A stretch of DNA of 64,000 nt from Candidatus Bathyarchaeota archaeon (GCA_026014815.1 JAOZHP010000048.1:39322-103321); one strand, 5' to 3'. Shown: positions 9,819 through 18,858, counted from the stretch's first letter. Numbers and translations: made by a program. Notes: a model not told the origin generated them from the sequence alone.

Positions 9819-10514
9819 TCAAGATTTATCCTTTCTCGCTTCTTTAGTGCATTCGTCTTGATATAAGCAGTAACCTTGACACTTCCAGCATGGTTCTCTC
9901 ACTGGGGGTATGTCTACAATTAATGCTCCGAATAGTGCATGTGCCCTTTTTAAGAGTTTTTTATGGGTTCTTTTATCTCGTTTTATCTTGAATTTTTTAT
10001 CGATTGTATTGTATCCGTTGATGAATGTCTGTTTGTTGATATAGTCGATGTACCCGACTTCGATGCCTAGTGTGTTGAGGTAGAATTGTAGTTGATTCAC
10101 GTGTTCTGGTTTGGGTTCTTCTAGGAATGAGCCAAAGCATTTGATTGTCTTGATCTCGTGGACTTCAAGTTGCCCATAGTCTCGCTGGAGTACTACGTCT
10201 GCTCTTCCATAGATTCGGTAGAAAGAGTTGATGTGTCTGCATGGCATGTTTTCTCGTATTATTTCGATGTCTTTTCTGCGTTCAAGTAGGTCTATCCACC
10301 ATGATTCGAGGACACGTCCTGCGTTGAAGACTCGGAGGGATTCCGTTGATGGCTTTTTCCCGTATTTACGGTCGTAGAAGGCGGATCGTAGGCATGGTCC
10401 TGTGATTTCGGTTGTCCATAATAGGTTGTTTTTGTTGTTGAATTTTCTTTGAGTTCTTTCTAGGTCTTCGTCTACCCACGACTCTTTGATGACGTTTGTT
10501 TCTGTCATTTTCAT
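9819..10514 (-). CDS. Cas4-like PD-(D/E)XK nuclease with cysteine cluster
   Basis: 'GPCLRSAFYDRKYG', 'GRADVV', 'EVHEIKT', 'QLQFYLNTLG', C-terminal 'CWKCQGYCLYQDEC'. Confidence 0.75.
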   Translation of the reverse strand: MKMTETNVIKESWVDEDLERTQRKFNNKNNLLWTTEITGPCLRSAFYDRKYGKKPSTESLRVFNAGRVLESWWIDLLERRKDIEIIRENMPCRHINSFYRIYGRADVVLQRDYGQLEVHEIKTIKCFGSFLEEPKPEHVNQLQFYLNTLGIEVGYIDYINKQTFINGYNTIDKKFKIKRDKRTHKKLLKRAHALFGALIVDIPPVREPCWKCQGYCLYQDECTKEARKDKS

Positions 10515-10518
10515 CGCA

Positions 10519-11367
10519 TCAGTATCTGAATGAGTTGATGCTGGTGGCTAGGTCTGGGTTTGTTTTCTGTGCTATGAGGGCTACAGAAATCATAGTGATT
10601 AGTGAGATGGCTACGTGTGCTGTTACTTTGTCAATTCCACGTACTTTGACGGCTTTCAGGTCAAGGTCTTCTTTGAGTCTGGCGAATATTCTTTCTACAC
10701 TGCCTCTTTTCCTGTAGAGATGTTTCCATTCTTTTGTGTTTCTTTTGATTGGAAGTTTTTTCTCCCATGATCTTGTTGTTTTTCTGCTGTTACGTTTATT
10801 ATAGGCGATAATTGGGATAATGTTGTACTTGAGGTAAGATAGGATTATATTGGTTTTTGTATCGTATCCTGCATCTGCTAATGATATTTCTGGTACAATG
10901 CCTCTACGCATCATTTCTTCAAATAATGGAATGTATTCTACACTATCGTAGACATTAGCAGGTGTTACCTTGAACGCTAGTGGTATCTCTGAGTCTGCAT
11001 CGCATATTAGGTGTACTTTGTATCCGAAGACGAAAGTCATCTTAGTTGCACTGTAGCCCCATCGTGCGTCGAGATCAGAGTTCTCCTTGTACTTGTAGTC
11101 TCTTGAGTAGGCTTGGAATAGGCTAGCGTCTATGGCTACTATCTTGCCTAGCTCCCTTTTCTCTGTTAGTTGTTTGACCAGCTCATAAAAGATTTCCACG
11201 AAGATGTCTGTTCCAATTCTTTTCATAAACTTGGAGAAGGTGGTGTGATCTGGGGGAGATGTGAATCCGCATAGCTTCAAGAGTTTTTGGTTTGACTCTA
11301 GTAGCTTTGCTAGTTTTCTCCTGGATCCTATTTTCCACATTTCTTTGAGGATGAGGGCTTTGACCAT
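10519..11367 (-). CDS. IS5/IS4-type DDE transposase
   Basis: 'AIDASLFQAY', 'GYKVHLICDADSEIPLAFKVTPANVYDS', 'LADAGYDT', 'YRKRGSVERIFARLKE'. The frame stays open upstream (SKKKYALNGWTRTLDWKAM), so the true start may be further right. Confidence 0.85.
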   Translation of the reverse strand: MVKALILKEMWKIGSRRKLAKLLESNQKLLKLCGFTSPPDHTTFSKFMKRIGTDIFVEIFYELVKQLTEKRELGKIVAIDASLFQAYSRDYKYKENSDLDARWGYSATKMTFVFGYKVHLICDADSEIPLAFKVTPANVYDSVEYIPLFEEMMRRGIVPEISLADAGYDTKTNIILSYLKYNIIPIIAYNKRNSRKTTRSWEKKLPIKRNTKEWKHLYRKRGSVERIFARLKEDLDLKAVKVRGIDKVTAHVAISLITMISVALIAQKTNPDLATSINSFRY

Positions 11368-11491
11368 TGCTTTCCAATCTAATGTCCTTGTCCACCCGTT
11401 GAGGGCGTATTTTTTCTTACTGTTGTCCAGAAACCTGTTAGGTCTAGGCTTTCTCGAGGTAGACTATACGTCGCGTGCGCGGTGACGGTGG

Positions 11492-11644
11492 ATGCTTTGG
11501 ATCCTTCTCGGTCTCTTGTTTGCCTTCGTATTGTTCATAGCTAGTCAGGAGGATCTTCCCGACGAGGAGGAGGAGGACGAGCTCCTCGAGTGCGAGATAA
11601 TCCTCTACGAGGAGGAGGACCTGATAGATGACGAGTACGAATAA
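11492..11644 (+). CDS. 50-aa microprotein: one predicted TM helix plus very acidic tail
   Basis: Hand translation: MLWILLGLLFAFVLFIASQEDLPDEEEEDELLECEIILYEEEDLIDDEYE*. Below the ORF-track cutoff. Confidence 0.5.
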   Translation: MLWILLGLLFAFVLFIASQEDLPDEEEEDELLECEIILYEEEDLIDDEYE

Positions 11645-11808
11645 GTGTAGAAAGAACGCGTGCACGTTTTGTGCCATCGCGTAGGCTAATCGGAGAAATT
11701 AGGCGAGAAAGGTTTTATTATTTGTTGAATTAAGTGTTTATTTGGTTTCATACCTGTTTGAGGAAAAGGAAGAAAAGCCCTTAGAGGAAGTGGAGAGTTA
11801 AGTAAAAT

Positions 11809-12843
11809 ATGTCTTTCATTGATAATCTTCTTGAAACACAACACGATAGCGAAAACCCCAGGCTCTTTGAGAAGGCCGTGACAGAGGCCTTCCGGCAGCT
11901 TGTTGAACAAGCAGTTCATAAGGGAGGATCTAATGAACCCGATGTTTTACTAGATATCTCCGAATACAAGATAGTAATCGACACGAAGACCACGAAGGAG
12001 AAAGTTATCAGTGAAGGCTACATCAACTTTGACGCCCTAGAGAGGTATAAGGAAGACTACGAAGCTGACCTAGTCGCCGTTGTCGCTGTCGGCTTCTCGA
12101 GGGGAAACGTAAGGGATACAGCTGAAAAGAGAGGTGTTGTTCTAATCGAGACCGAGGCCATCTGTAAGACCCTTGAGAACCATATATTCTATCCCTACAA
12201 ACCACAACATATTTACGAAATGATGTTTGGAAGAGGTAGAACCGTAATAACACCAGAAGATATAGAACCATCCACAAAGAACTTGAAAGGGGAGATAAAA
12301 ATAATCGAACAGGTCCTATCCGGATTAAAACGCCTACACCGTGCCAACATCGATTCTCTCCACTTGATATGCCGTTATGTAGGTTTAAATGTCGAAAAAG
12401 AGGAAATAGAAAAAGCTCTAATCTTCTTATCTTCACCGCCACTTGACATAGTTAAAAAAGAAGAAGAAACATACTCCCTCACCATCGATTTTGACGAGAT
12501 ATTAAAAAGACTTGCATTGCTCCACGAGGCACTACCCACTCTTAAGCCCATCAGTAAAAGCGAAAAACTAGGACCAAATGTTTACCGTAAAAAACTAACA
12601 TTCTCCGATGTTAAGCATAAATTTATTAACGTTAGCACACGTGTGCGTTCTCTCTTCCCTGAGCCGGATGTTGATTTCACCATAGAGAGCAACGGTAAAA
12701 CATATACCGTTTCATTCGATAAATACGACAGAATATTTTCGGGTATGTCTAAATGGTACAACGACCATCCAACTGTTAAAGAGGGAGATACAATCTTACT
12801 GGAACGTCTCCGAGAGAACGTTTATCGATTAACCTTAGAATAA
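11809..12843 (+). CDS. FokI-cleavage-domain-like PD-(D/E)XK nuclease
   Basis: 'EPDVLLDISEYKIVIDTKTT' fits PD...DxK; 'AVVAVGFSRGNVRDTAEKRGVVLI'. Confidence 0.6.
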   Translation: MSFIDNLLETQHDSENPRLFEKAVTEAFRQLVEQAVHKGGSNEPDVLLDISEYKIVIDTKTTKEKVISEGYINFDALERYKEDYEADLVAVVAVGFSRGNVRDTAEKRGVVLIETEAICKTLENHIFYPYKPQHIYEMMFGRGRTVITPEDIEPSTKNLKGEIKIIEQVLSGLKRLHRANIDSLHLICRYVGLNVEKEEIEKALIFLSSPPLDIVKKEEETYSLTIDFDEILKRLALLHEALPTLKPISKSEKLGPNVYRKKLTFSDVKHKFINVSTRVRSLFPEPDVDFTIESNGKTYTVSFDKYDRIFSGMSKWYNDHPTVKEGDTILLERLRENVYRLTLE

Positions 12844-12853
12844 CGCCTATGAG

Positions 12854-14326
12854 ATGTTATTTATGAAACTTTCATTCTACGGTGGCGTAAACGAGATCGG
12901 CGGCAACAAGATCCTCCTAGAAGACGACGATACGAGGGTCTTCCTTGACTTTGGGATGAGTTTCAGCCAGTCAGGGAAGTTCTTCTCGGAGTTCCTGCAG
13001 CCCCGGAAGTGCAACTGTATCCTCGATTTCCAGGTCACAGGCCTTCTCCCAAAACTAGAAGGAGTATACCGTCAGGACTACCTTGAATACCTTGGCTACC
13101 CGGAGGAGGAGAGAGGCATCAACGCTGTGCTTATCAGCCACGCCCACATGGACCACTCCGCCTACATTCATCACCTGAGAAAGGACATCCCCATTCACAT
13201 TAGCCATGCTTCTCATGCAATCATGAAAACGCTGGAAGATACAGGATCCGGAACATTCAAGGACCTCCTCCACCACACGGCAACCTTCAGGATACGCCCT
13301 AAGAAAAGTGGGGCAGGATACACCAAGATAAAAGGAGAAGACGCGAAAACCAGACGTCCGTTAAAGGTCTTCAAGTACGGAAGGAAGTACTCGATAGGCT
13401 CACTCGAGGTTGTCCCCTACGAGGTGGACCACAGTCTCCCCGGGGCAACCGCTTACCTCATCCACACCTCCGAGGGCGCCATCCTGTACACGGGTGACTT
13501 CCGGTTCCACGGCTACAAGACCGAGGCAACCGAACGAATGGTTGAAGCCGCGATTGAAGAGGACATAGCTGTGTTAATCATAGAGGGGACGAGAGTGGAT
13601 GAAAAAGCCGGGAACACCGAGGAAGACGTGCTCGAAACTGCTGGCAAATTCATTTCAACGGTATCTGGCTTGGTAGCAGTTAATTTTCCAGCCCGAGACT
13701 TGGCCCGACTCAAGACGTTCCACAGGATAGCCCAGAAAACCGGCAGGAAGCTCGTTCTGAGCTTCAAACACGCCTACCTGCTGGAACAGTTCTCCGCCCT
13801 CGGAGACAACATGTATCCTTCAATCGACGATCCTCACCTTTGCTTCTACGAGGACAGGAAGGGTTGGGGCCTAGCAGGGAGGGACGATTACCCCCAGAAC
13901 ATCGTCGAACAGGACTACTACACTTGGGAGAGAAAATACCTCTACCGGGACAACACCATAAACTTCAGAGAAGTAAGAGAGAACCAGGAACAATACCTAT
14001 TCTACTGCAACTATTTCCAGCTCAACGAATTAATAGACATCATGCCAAAGCCTGGAAGCCACTACGTCAGGTCGGTGTGCGAGCCATTCAATGAGGAGAT
14101 GCTGTTCGATGATAGGCGCGTGAGGAACTGGCTTGAACTATTTGGTCTAGGCGAAGCATATCAAATTCACGCCTCGGGTCACGCGAACTATCCTGAGCTA
14201 AGGAAAATGGTTGAAGACATAAAGCCAAAGAAGTTGATTCCAGTTCACACGGAGCATCCTGAGCTCTTCAAGCAAATACATGACAACGTTGAATGTCCAA
14301 AGTTGAACACAAAGGGGACGGATTAA
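12854..14326 (+). CDS. MBL-fold beta-CASP nuclease, RNase J-like
   Basis: 'GGVNEIGGNKILLE', 'ISHAHMDHSAYI', 'LYTGDFRFHG', 'HASGHANYPELRKMVEDIKPKKLIPVHTEHPELF'. Confidence 0.8.
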   Translation: MLFMKLSFYGGVNEIGGNKILLEDDDTRVFLDFGMSFSQSGKFFSEFLQPRKCNCILDFQVTGLLPKLEGVYRQDYLEYLGYPEEERGINAVLISHAHMDHSAYIHHLRKDIPIHISHASHAIMKTLEDTGSGTFKDLLHHTATFRIRPKKSGAGYTKIKGEDAKTRRPLKVFKYGRKYSIGSLEVVPYEVDHSLPGATAYLIHTSEGAILYTGDFRFHGYKTEATERMVEAAIEEDIAVLIIEGTRVDEKAGNTEEDVLETAGKFISTVSGLVAVNFPARDLARLKTFHRIAQKTGRKLVLSFKHAYLLEQFSALGDNMYPSIDDPHLCFYEDRKGWGLAGRDDYPQNIVEQDYYTWERKYLYRDNTINFREVRENQEQYLFYCNYFQLNELIDIMPKPGSHYVRSVCEPFNEEMLFDDRRVRNWLELFGLGEAYQIHASGHANYPELRKMVEDIKPKKLIPVHTEHPELFKQIHDNVECPKLNTKGTD

Positions 14327-14946
14327 GTTTGAGTACCGTTAAGGATAGAATATTCAATTTTTTAAGGGAGAGACCGGGTAAACGGTTCAGCGATAGTGAA
14401 ATCCGAAAGACTCTTGGAATAAAGCGTCACCAGCAAGTTAATACGGGATGTAGACAGCTCGCAGGAGAAGGTAAAATCATAAGACGAAAAATCGGTGGCG
14501 GATTGATGAACTACTATCAAGAGGGATTAGAGCCCCCGATAGAGCCACCTATTGACCCCCCCGGTGAGATATCGATTAGCCTCGAGAGGGATCTTGAGGC
14601 TTTCATATTTGAGAACATCGAATCCGTAGAAGAGGGCTTAAAGCCTTACAGGGGAGAGTCGGGGAGACAGTATACAGTAGATTCGGGTAGAATCGACATC
14701 CTGACAACGGATAACGAGGACAACTTCGTCGTTATAGAACTCAAAGCCGACACGGGAGGAGACGCAGTGCTAACCCAAACCCTCGCTTACATGGTTGACA
14801 TCGAAAAAATAGCTGAACAGAGGAAGGTTAGGGGAATCATAATCGCGCGTGATTTCTCTAGTAAACTGGTTTCAGCCGTATCACGGGTACAAGACATTAA
14901 GCTGATGAAGTATAAAGTAAAATTCGATTTTGAAAAGTTGACCTAG
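14293..14946 (+). CDS. NucS/EndoMS-like (DUF91) endonuclease with N-terminal winged helix
   Basis: 'SGRIDILTTDNEDNFVVIELKADTGGDAVLTQTLAYM...VRGIIIARDF'. TTG at 14329 is an alternative start. Confidence 0.7.
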   Translation: MSKVEHKGDGLSLSTVKDRIFNFLRERPGKRFSDSEIRKTLGIKRHQQVNTGCRQLAGEGKIIRRKIGGGLMNYYQEGLEPPIEPPIDPPGEISISLERDLEAFIFENIESVEEGLKPYRGESGRQYTVDSGRIDILTTDNEDNFVVIELKADTGGDAVLTQTLAYMVDIEKIAEQRKVRGIIIARDFSSKLVSAVSRVQDIKLMKYKVKFDFEKLT

Positions 14947-14971
14947 TTCTTTTCATATTCGTGCCCACGCA

Positions 14972-15751
14972 CTATGTGCCGATGCACGGTGCGAGGTAGT
15001 AGACCAGCCTACCCAGCGACAGCTCAAAGTCCATCCTTATCGGCATGTCAGTGGTGATCTCCAGGGTGGCCACCTCGCTCGACACGATTGCTGCATCGAC
15101 TATATCCTTGAGGTAGCTGAGGGTGAAGGTGGCGCCGCTGTCCTCCTCAGCCTTGAGCTCCAGGAGTTCGTCCGCACCCCTCTCCCACTCGCTGAAGGCA
15201 CTGCCCATGTCCCCCACCGCACTCATCTTCAACGCCTCTCTGGTGACCTCTATCTTCACGTGCTCTCCGACGAGATCTGCGTCCCTGATGGCCTCCCTGA
15301 GGCTCTGGGTCAGTATCCGGGCGGAGGACTTGAAGAGTATCTTCGGCTGGGGGACCTCCTCGTCGAGGGGCTCCAGGATGGTCATCTCGAATCTGCGGGT
15401 ATGCCCCGGACGGATACATTGAATCACGAGGCGAGCTCTCTCCTCGTCCAGCCTGATCTTCACCCTCTCGTCTCTCTCGACCCTGTCCAGGAACTTGAGG
15501 AACTCGCCGATCCTGATGGAGATCGTCTGCTCCCCATCGCACCTGTACTCGTCGAAGAACTCCCGGGGTAGCTCAAAGTCGACTAGGGCTACGCGGCTAG
15601 AATCCATCGCAAGGAGCGATATGCGTGCCTCGTCCACGTTGAAGCACCCCTCTTCGACGACGGCGGCTATGGCCTTCACCAGATTCCGGAGCGGCTCGAT
15701 GTCTGCGACCTCAACCTCAAACAAAGATAAGCCTCCAAGGAAATTTATCAA
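14972..15751 (-). CDS. pcn: DNA polymerase sliding clamp (PCNA)
   Basis: 'FNVDEARISLLAMDSSRVALVDFELPREFFDEY', 'ISIRIGEFLKFLDRV', 'FTLSYLKDIVDAA', 'DMPIRMDFEL...LVYYLAPCIG'. Confidence 0.93.
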   Translation of the reverse strand: MINFLGGLSLFEVEVADIEPLRNLVKAIAAVVEEGCFNVDEARISLLAMDSSRVALVDFELPREFFDEYRCDGEQTISIRIGEFLKFLDRVERDERVKIRLDEERARLVIQCIRPGHTRRFEMTILEPLDEEVPQPKILFKSSARILTQSLREAIRDADLVGEHVKIEVTREALKMSAVGDMGSAFSEWERGADELLELKAEEDSGATFTLSYLKDIVDAAIVSSEVATLEITTDMPIRMDFELSLGRLVYYLAPCIGT

Positions 15752-15821
15752 GGAATTTCTACTTAACTTCTTTCACTCGCACGTTATGCTGTGACCACAT
15801 GAATAATCCGTATATTTAACC

Positions 15822-15935
15822 ATAGATCCTGAAGTCATCGAAAAAGTTGATGAATTGGTGAAAACCCAGATCTACCGTAACAGATCTCACGCTGTAGAAA
15901 TTGCCTTGATCATGTTATTGGAAAAGCGGACTTAA
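15822..15935 (+). pseudogene. Ribbon-helix-helix (CopG-like) relic or non-AUG-initiated ORF
   Basis: IDPEVIEKVDELVKTQIYRNRSHAVEIALIMLLEKRT*; no canonical start in frame after the upstream stop. Confidence 0.45.
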
Positions 15936-16040
15936 CCCGTAGGTCAATAATTGAGCATCTAAAAACCATAAACTGAGCGTCGACTAGCTGTTAAATTATC
16001 ATCAAATTCACCGTCAAGGCGTAACTGGATGTCGAAAAAC

Positions 16041-16140
16041 TGTAAGATGACTGTAAGAAAATCGATAGCCGTGTCAGAATAATGTAAGAAAAACTGTAAG
16101 AAAAGTGTAAGATTTCGATGTAAGATTCCGATTTCTTACA
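16041..16140. repeat. Iteron-like cluster: six direct TGTAAGA copies plus one inverted
   Basis: TGTAAGA at 16041, 16052, 16083, 16095, 16106, 16119; TCTTACA at 16134. Most spacings are 11-13 bp. Confidence 0.8.
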
Positions 16141-17332
16141 CCAGGCATGCCTGCCCTAGGGGAGCCATAATGGTCCTTATCTCCCCGTTCTCCGGTCTTT
16201 CCAGTTCAATCAGCCCGCGTTCCTCGAATCTCAGCAATTGATCCTTAGCCCCTTGCCGGGACATATCCAGTACCTCTCCCCACCCCCCCCAGCTACTCCT
16301 AGATTCCACCTCGGCGATTATACGAAGTTGTTCCTTATCTTTCTCTCTCAAAACCGGGGTCTCTATTGTCTTCTTCTCTTTCTTTGAGGTCAGTATCTTG
16401 AAGGTTATCTCACTCAATAATCCCAGCTCCTGGAGTCTTTTCAGTGGCTCCTCCCCGAGCTCCATAAGGAACGTCACGAAGTCGTGGGGTAGAACCACCT
16501 CGGCTTCGAAGCCCTCGACCTGGTATGTGAGGACTCCCCTCTCCTGTTTGATCACCTCGCATCCGTCTGGCTGGAGGTCCCCTGAGGCTAATCCTAGTAG
16601 AAGCCTTAGGGGTACAGTGATCTTAGGAAGGGCCATAATAAGGGTGGCGGGATCTAGGGTCTCTGGAAAAAGACATAGGGCTCTCTCTGAAGAGGGAAAG
16701 GTGAAAACCCGCCCGCGAAAGTTTTTATCGTGTTCGGCGCGGTGGACTTTGATCGAGTATACCGCGTAGGGGCGTAGGCAGAACTCTAGGGAGTCGACAC
16801 CGATTTTAGTGTAGTTCACGTGCGGAAATACAAACGGCCAGATTTCCACATCGTAGTCGAATGCCTCAGGATGTTCAAAATTGCTCATTAAGCCCTCGAA
16901 GATGTCGTTAACGCAGTTCTTGGTCGCGTCTCTGATTTGGGGAATGCATCCGGGAAGCCAATTGGCTGGATCAGATTCAGCGAGGATCTTCTCAAAGTCG
17001 GGGAACGCCTTGGTGAGAAACTCGATCGCCTCCTGCCTCGACGATACGGCCCAGCCATCTGAGAGCTCCTCAAGGCTTAAATCTTCTTCTTTAAGCTTCT
17101 CAGCGTACTCCTCAGTCAGCATCTCGGCGTGTTCCTTGTGCTTTTTATCTTTGAGTTCGTCAATAAGGCGATAGTACTCATGCTTGGCCCAAGGGAGAAG
17201 GACGCGTCCTCTCCTTATAGATTCTGCAAAGAGTTCAAGTGTCTCATAGTCCTCCCTGGAGAGGAGGTGCTTTGCATCCCGCTGATTCACCACAACTTTC
17301 AATTCTTCCATCGGCGACCTCTCAGTTTTCAC
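16136..17332 (-). CDS. Hypothetical protein with C-terminal winged-helix-like region
   Basis: 398-aa ORF; C-terminal 'WGEVLDMSRQGAKDQLLRFEERGLIELERP'; overlaps the radical SAM gene. Confidence 0.6.
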   Translation of the reverse strand: MKTERSPMEELKVVVNQRDAKHLLSREDYETLELFAESIRRGRVLLPWAKHEYYRLIDELKDKKHKEHAEMLTEEYAEKLKEEDLSLEELSDGWAVSSRQEAIEFLTKAFPDFEKILAESDPANWLPGCIPQIRDATKNCVNDIFEGLMSNFEHPEAFDYDVEIWPFVFPHVNYTKIGVDSLEFCLRPYAVYSIKVHRAEHDKNFRGRVFTFPSSERALCLFPETLDPATLIMALPKITVPLRLLLGLASGDLQPDGCEVIKQERGVLTYQVEGFEAEVVLPHDFVTFLMELGEEPLKRLQELGLLSEITFKILTSKKEKKTIETPVLREKDKEQLRIIAEVESRSSWGGWGEVLDMSRQGAKDQLLRFEERGLIELERPENGEIRTIMAPLGQACLV

Positions 17333-18096
17333 AGTCCCACAGACTTAACAGAACCTGCCTCAATAAACTTTAAGGTACCCGATTTGACGTAGTTTCTTAT
17401 GCTATGGCCTGTGCAGAAGTCCCTGAAAACATCCACGGCGCCTTGGTAGTACTCTCTGGCCTCAGTTGTACTGGTTCTCTTGTCATAGTTCCACTTTCCT
17501 AGGATCATTAAATCAACGAAGCAGAGCTCCTCCAAGACCTCATATAGGTCTTGCTTCCAGATACCCGGGCAGGGACAGGGCTCCAGAGACACCCAAGTGT
17601 ACTCCCCACGTTCATGCGCGTCCTTCAACTTCTGTAACCTCCACTTCGGCGAGGGGGCATTCCCCTCCTCCCTACGAGAGAACTCATCGTCGAGGGAGAC
17701 GAGGGTCATGCCATGGCGGACGCCGTCCACCGAGGAGAGCCCTAGCTTTGAGGAGGTGGCAACCCGGATTCCCCTGTCAAGTAGAAGCCGTGCAACCTCC
17801 TCCGTGGATTCTCTGACCCTCGGAATTAGGGGATCCGTCAGGAAGCTGATGAAGACCCCTACGGGCTCCAGTCCCTTGCCCAGCTGTTTTGTGATTAGAT
17901 CCACTGTGTTCTTCTTGGGGTATCGTACCTGTCTCCAGTTTTCCCTGCTCTGCCGAGTCGACAATGGACCATAGCAGTAGCCACAGCCCACAGGGCAGCC
18001 CAAGGAGACGTTGACGGCGTGGGGATTCTCCGTCTCTAGGATGACCCGTGCATGCTCTAGAGCCTTTCCCCTTGGCTCATAGAGTTCTCCCAACAT
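17329..18096 (-). CDS. Radical SAM protein, spore-photoproduct-lyase-like
   Basis: 'GCPVGCGYCYGPLS' CX3CX2C; 'VFISFLTDPLIPRVRESTEEVARLLLDRGIRVATSSK'. Confidence 0.75.
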   Translation of the reverse strand: MLGELYEPRGKALEHARVILETENPHAVNVSLGCPVGCGYCYGPLSTRQSRENWRQVRYPKKNTVDLITKQLGKGLEPVGVFISFLTDPLIPRVRESTEEVARLLLDRGIRVATSSKLGLSSVDGVRHGMTLVSLDDEFSRREEGNAPSPKWRLQKLKDAHERGEYTWVSLEPCPCPGIWKQDLYEVLEELCFVDLMILGKWNYDKRTSTTEAREYYQGAVDVFRDFCTGHSIRNYVKSGTLKFIEAGSVKSVGL

Positions 18097-18109
18097 CTAT
18101 GATTCCTCC

Positions 18110-18568
18110 TCACGTGCGTGCTGATAGAAATAATCGCTTAATCATGCGATTAATCTCCCCAGCCTTCTCTGGATGATTCATTACATCATCGACTGTAAAC
18201 TGCCTGAATAAAGCGTCAATTTTTAGATTAACGGTTTTCCAATCATATCCGGCAGGGCATTGATCATCAAGGTTTAAAGAATCCTCTGGATGATACACGC
18301 TGACTATTTCGGATTCATAAGCCGTGATTTTAATTTCAAAGTTTTCCTTGTCGGGACTTCCGATGAAACTTAACTCAGACGGCTTGGCAACCCCCTTTAT
18401 AGTTACTGTGGTGAGGTTAGGGTTAAGAGCCTGACACAAACTGTGTCTAATTTCACCTTTTATGAAAGAGGGCATCAACGAACACTCAATGTAAGCGTCT
18501 TCTCTCAGGATCATACGTTTGCAAGGTAGCGTTAGCTGGCTGTTTAAATCAGTTTTATAATACTTCAA
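18110..18568 (-). CDS. Hypothetical protein
   Basis: 152-aa ORF with TTG start right after the DUF488 gene SD. Confidence 0.45.
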   Translation of the reverse strand: MKYYKTDLNSQLTLPCKRMILREDAYIECSLMPSFIKGEIRHSLCQALNPNLTTVTIKGVAKPSELSFIGSPDKENFEIKITAYESEIVSVYHPEDSLNLDDQCPAGYDWKTVNLKIDALFRQFTVDDVMNHPEKAGEINRMIKRLFLSART

Positions 18569-18858
18569 ACCTCAGCCTCCTTGACCTTTTTCCTGATGTA
18601 TGATCTATGGCAGAGCTGCTCGTCCTTCTCAGCGCAGAGCAGAACGATTAGTCCATGGACATCCATGAGTTTCCTTATCTCTTTGAGACAGGATTCCTCG
18701 TCGCGTAGGGTTGACGGTAGCTCCCTCGTGACGTTCCCGCATACGGGGAGCCACAGGTATTTCTCACCCAGACGCTTCTCTAGCCCGGTCTTCGTGTAGG
18801 AGCCAAGGAAGGCCTTATGGGGGTAGTCTCGGACATCTACAACTAGGCTAGGGTTCAT
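18565..18858 (-). CDS. DUF488 family protein
   Basis: 'VVDVRDYPHKAF', 'YLWLPVCGNV', 'IVLLCAEKDEQLCHRSYI'. Confidence 0.75.
   Translation of the reverse strand: MNPSLVVDVRDYPHKAFLGSYTKTGLEKRLGEKYLWLPVCGNVTRELPSTLRDEESCLKEIRKLMDVHGLIVLLCAEKDEQLCHRSYIRKKVKEAEV

Noticed and set aside
9819-10514. CRISPR adaptation cas4
   Set aside because: No cas genes or array in the window; Cas4-like nucleases are common on archaeal mobile elements.
11444-11677. 77-aa minus-strand ORF rich in Leu/Val
   Set aside because: Probably the antisense shadow of the GAG/GAC-rich acidic microprotein on the plus strand.
15147-15794. Multiple overlapping plus/minus ORFs across PCNA
   Set aside because: Alternative frames of a GC-rich conserved gene; PCNA frame is clearly the coding one.
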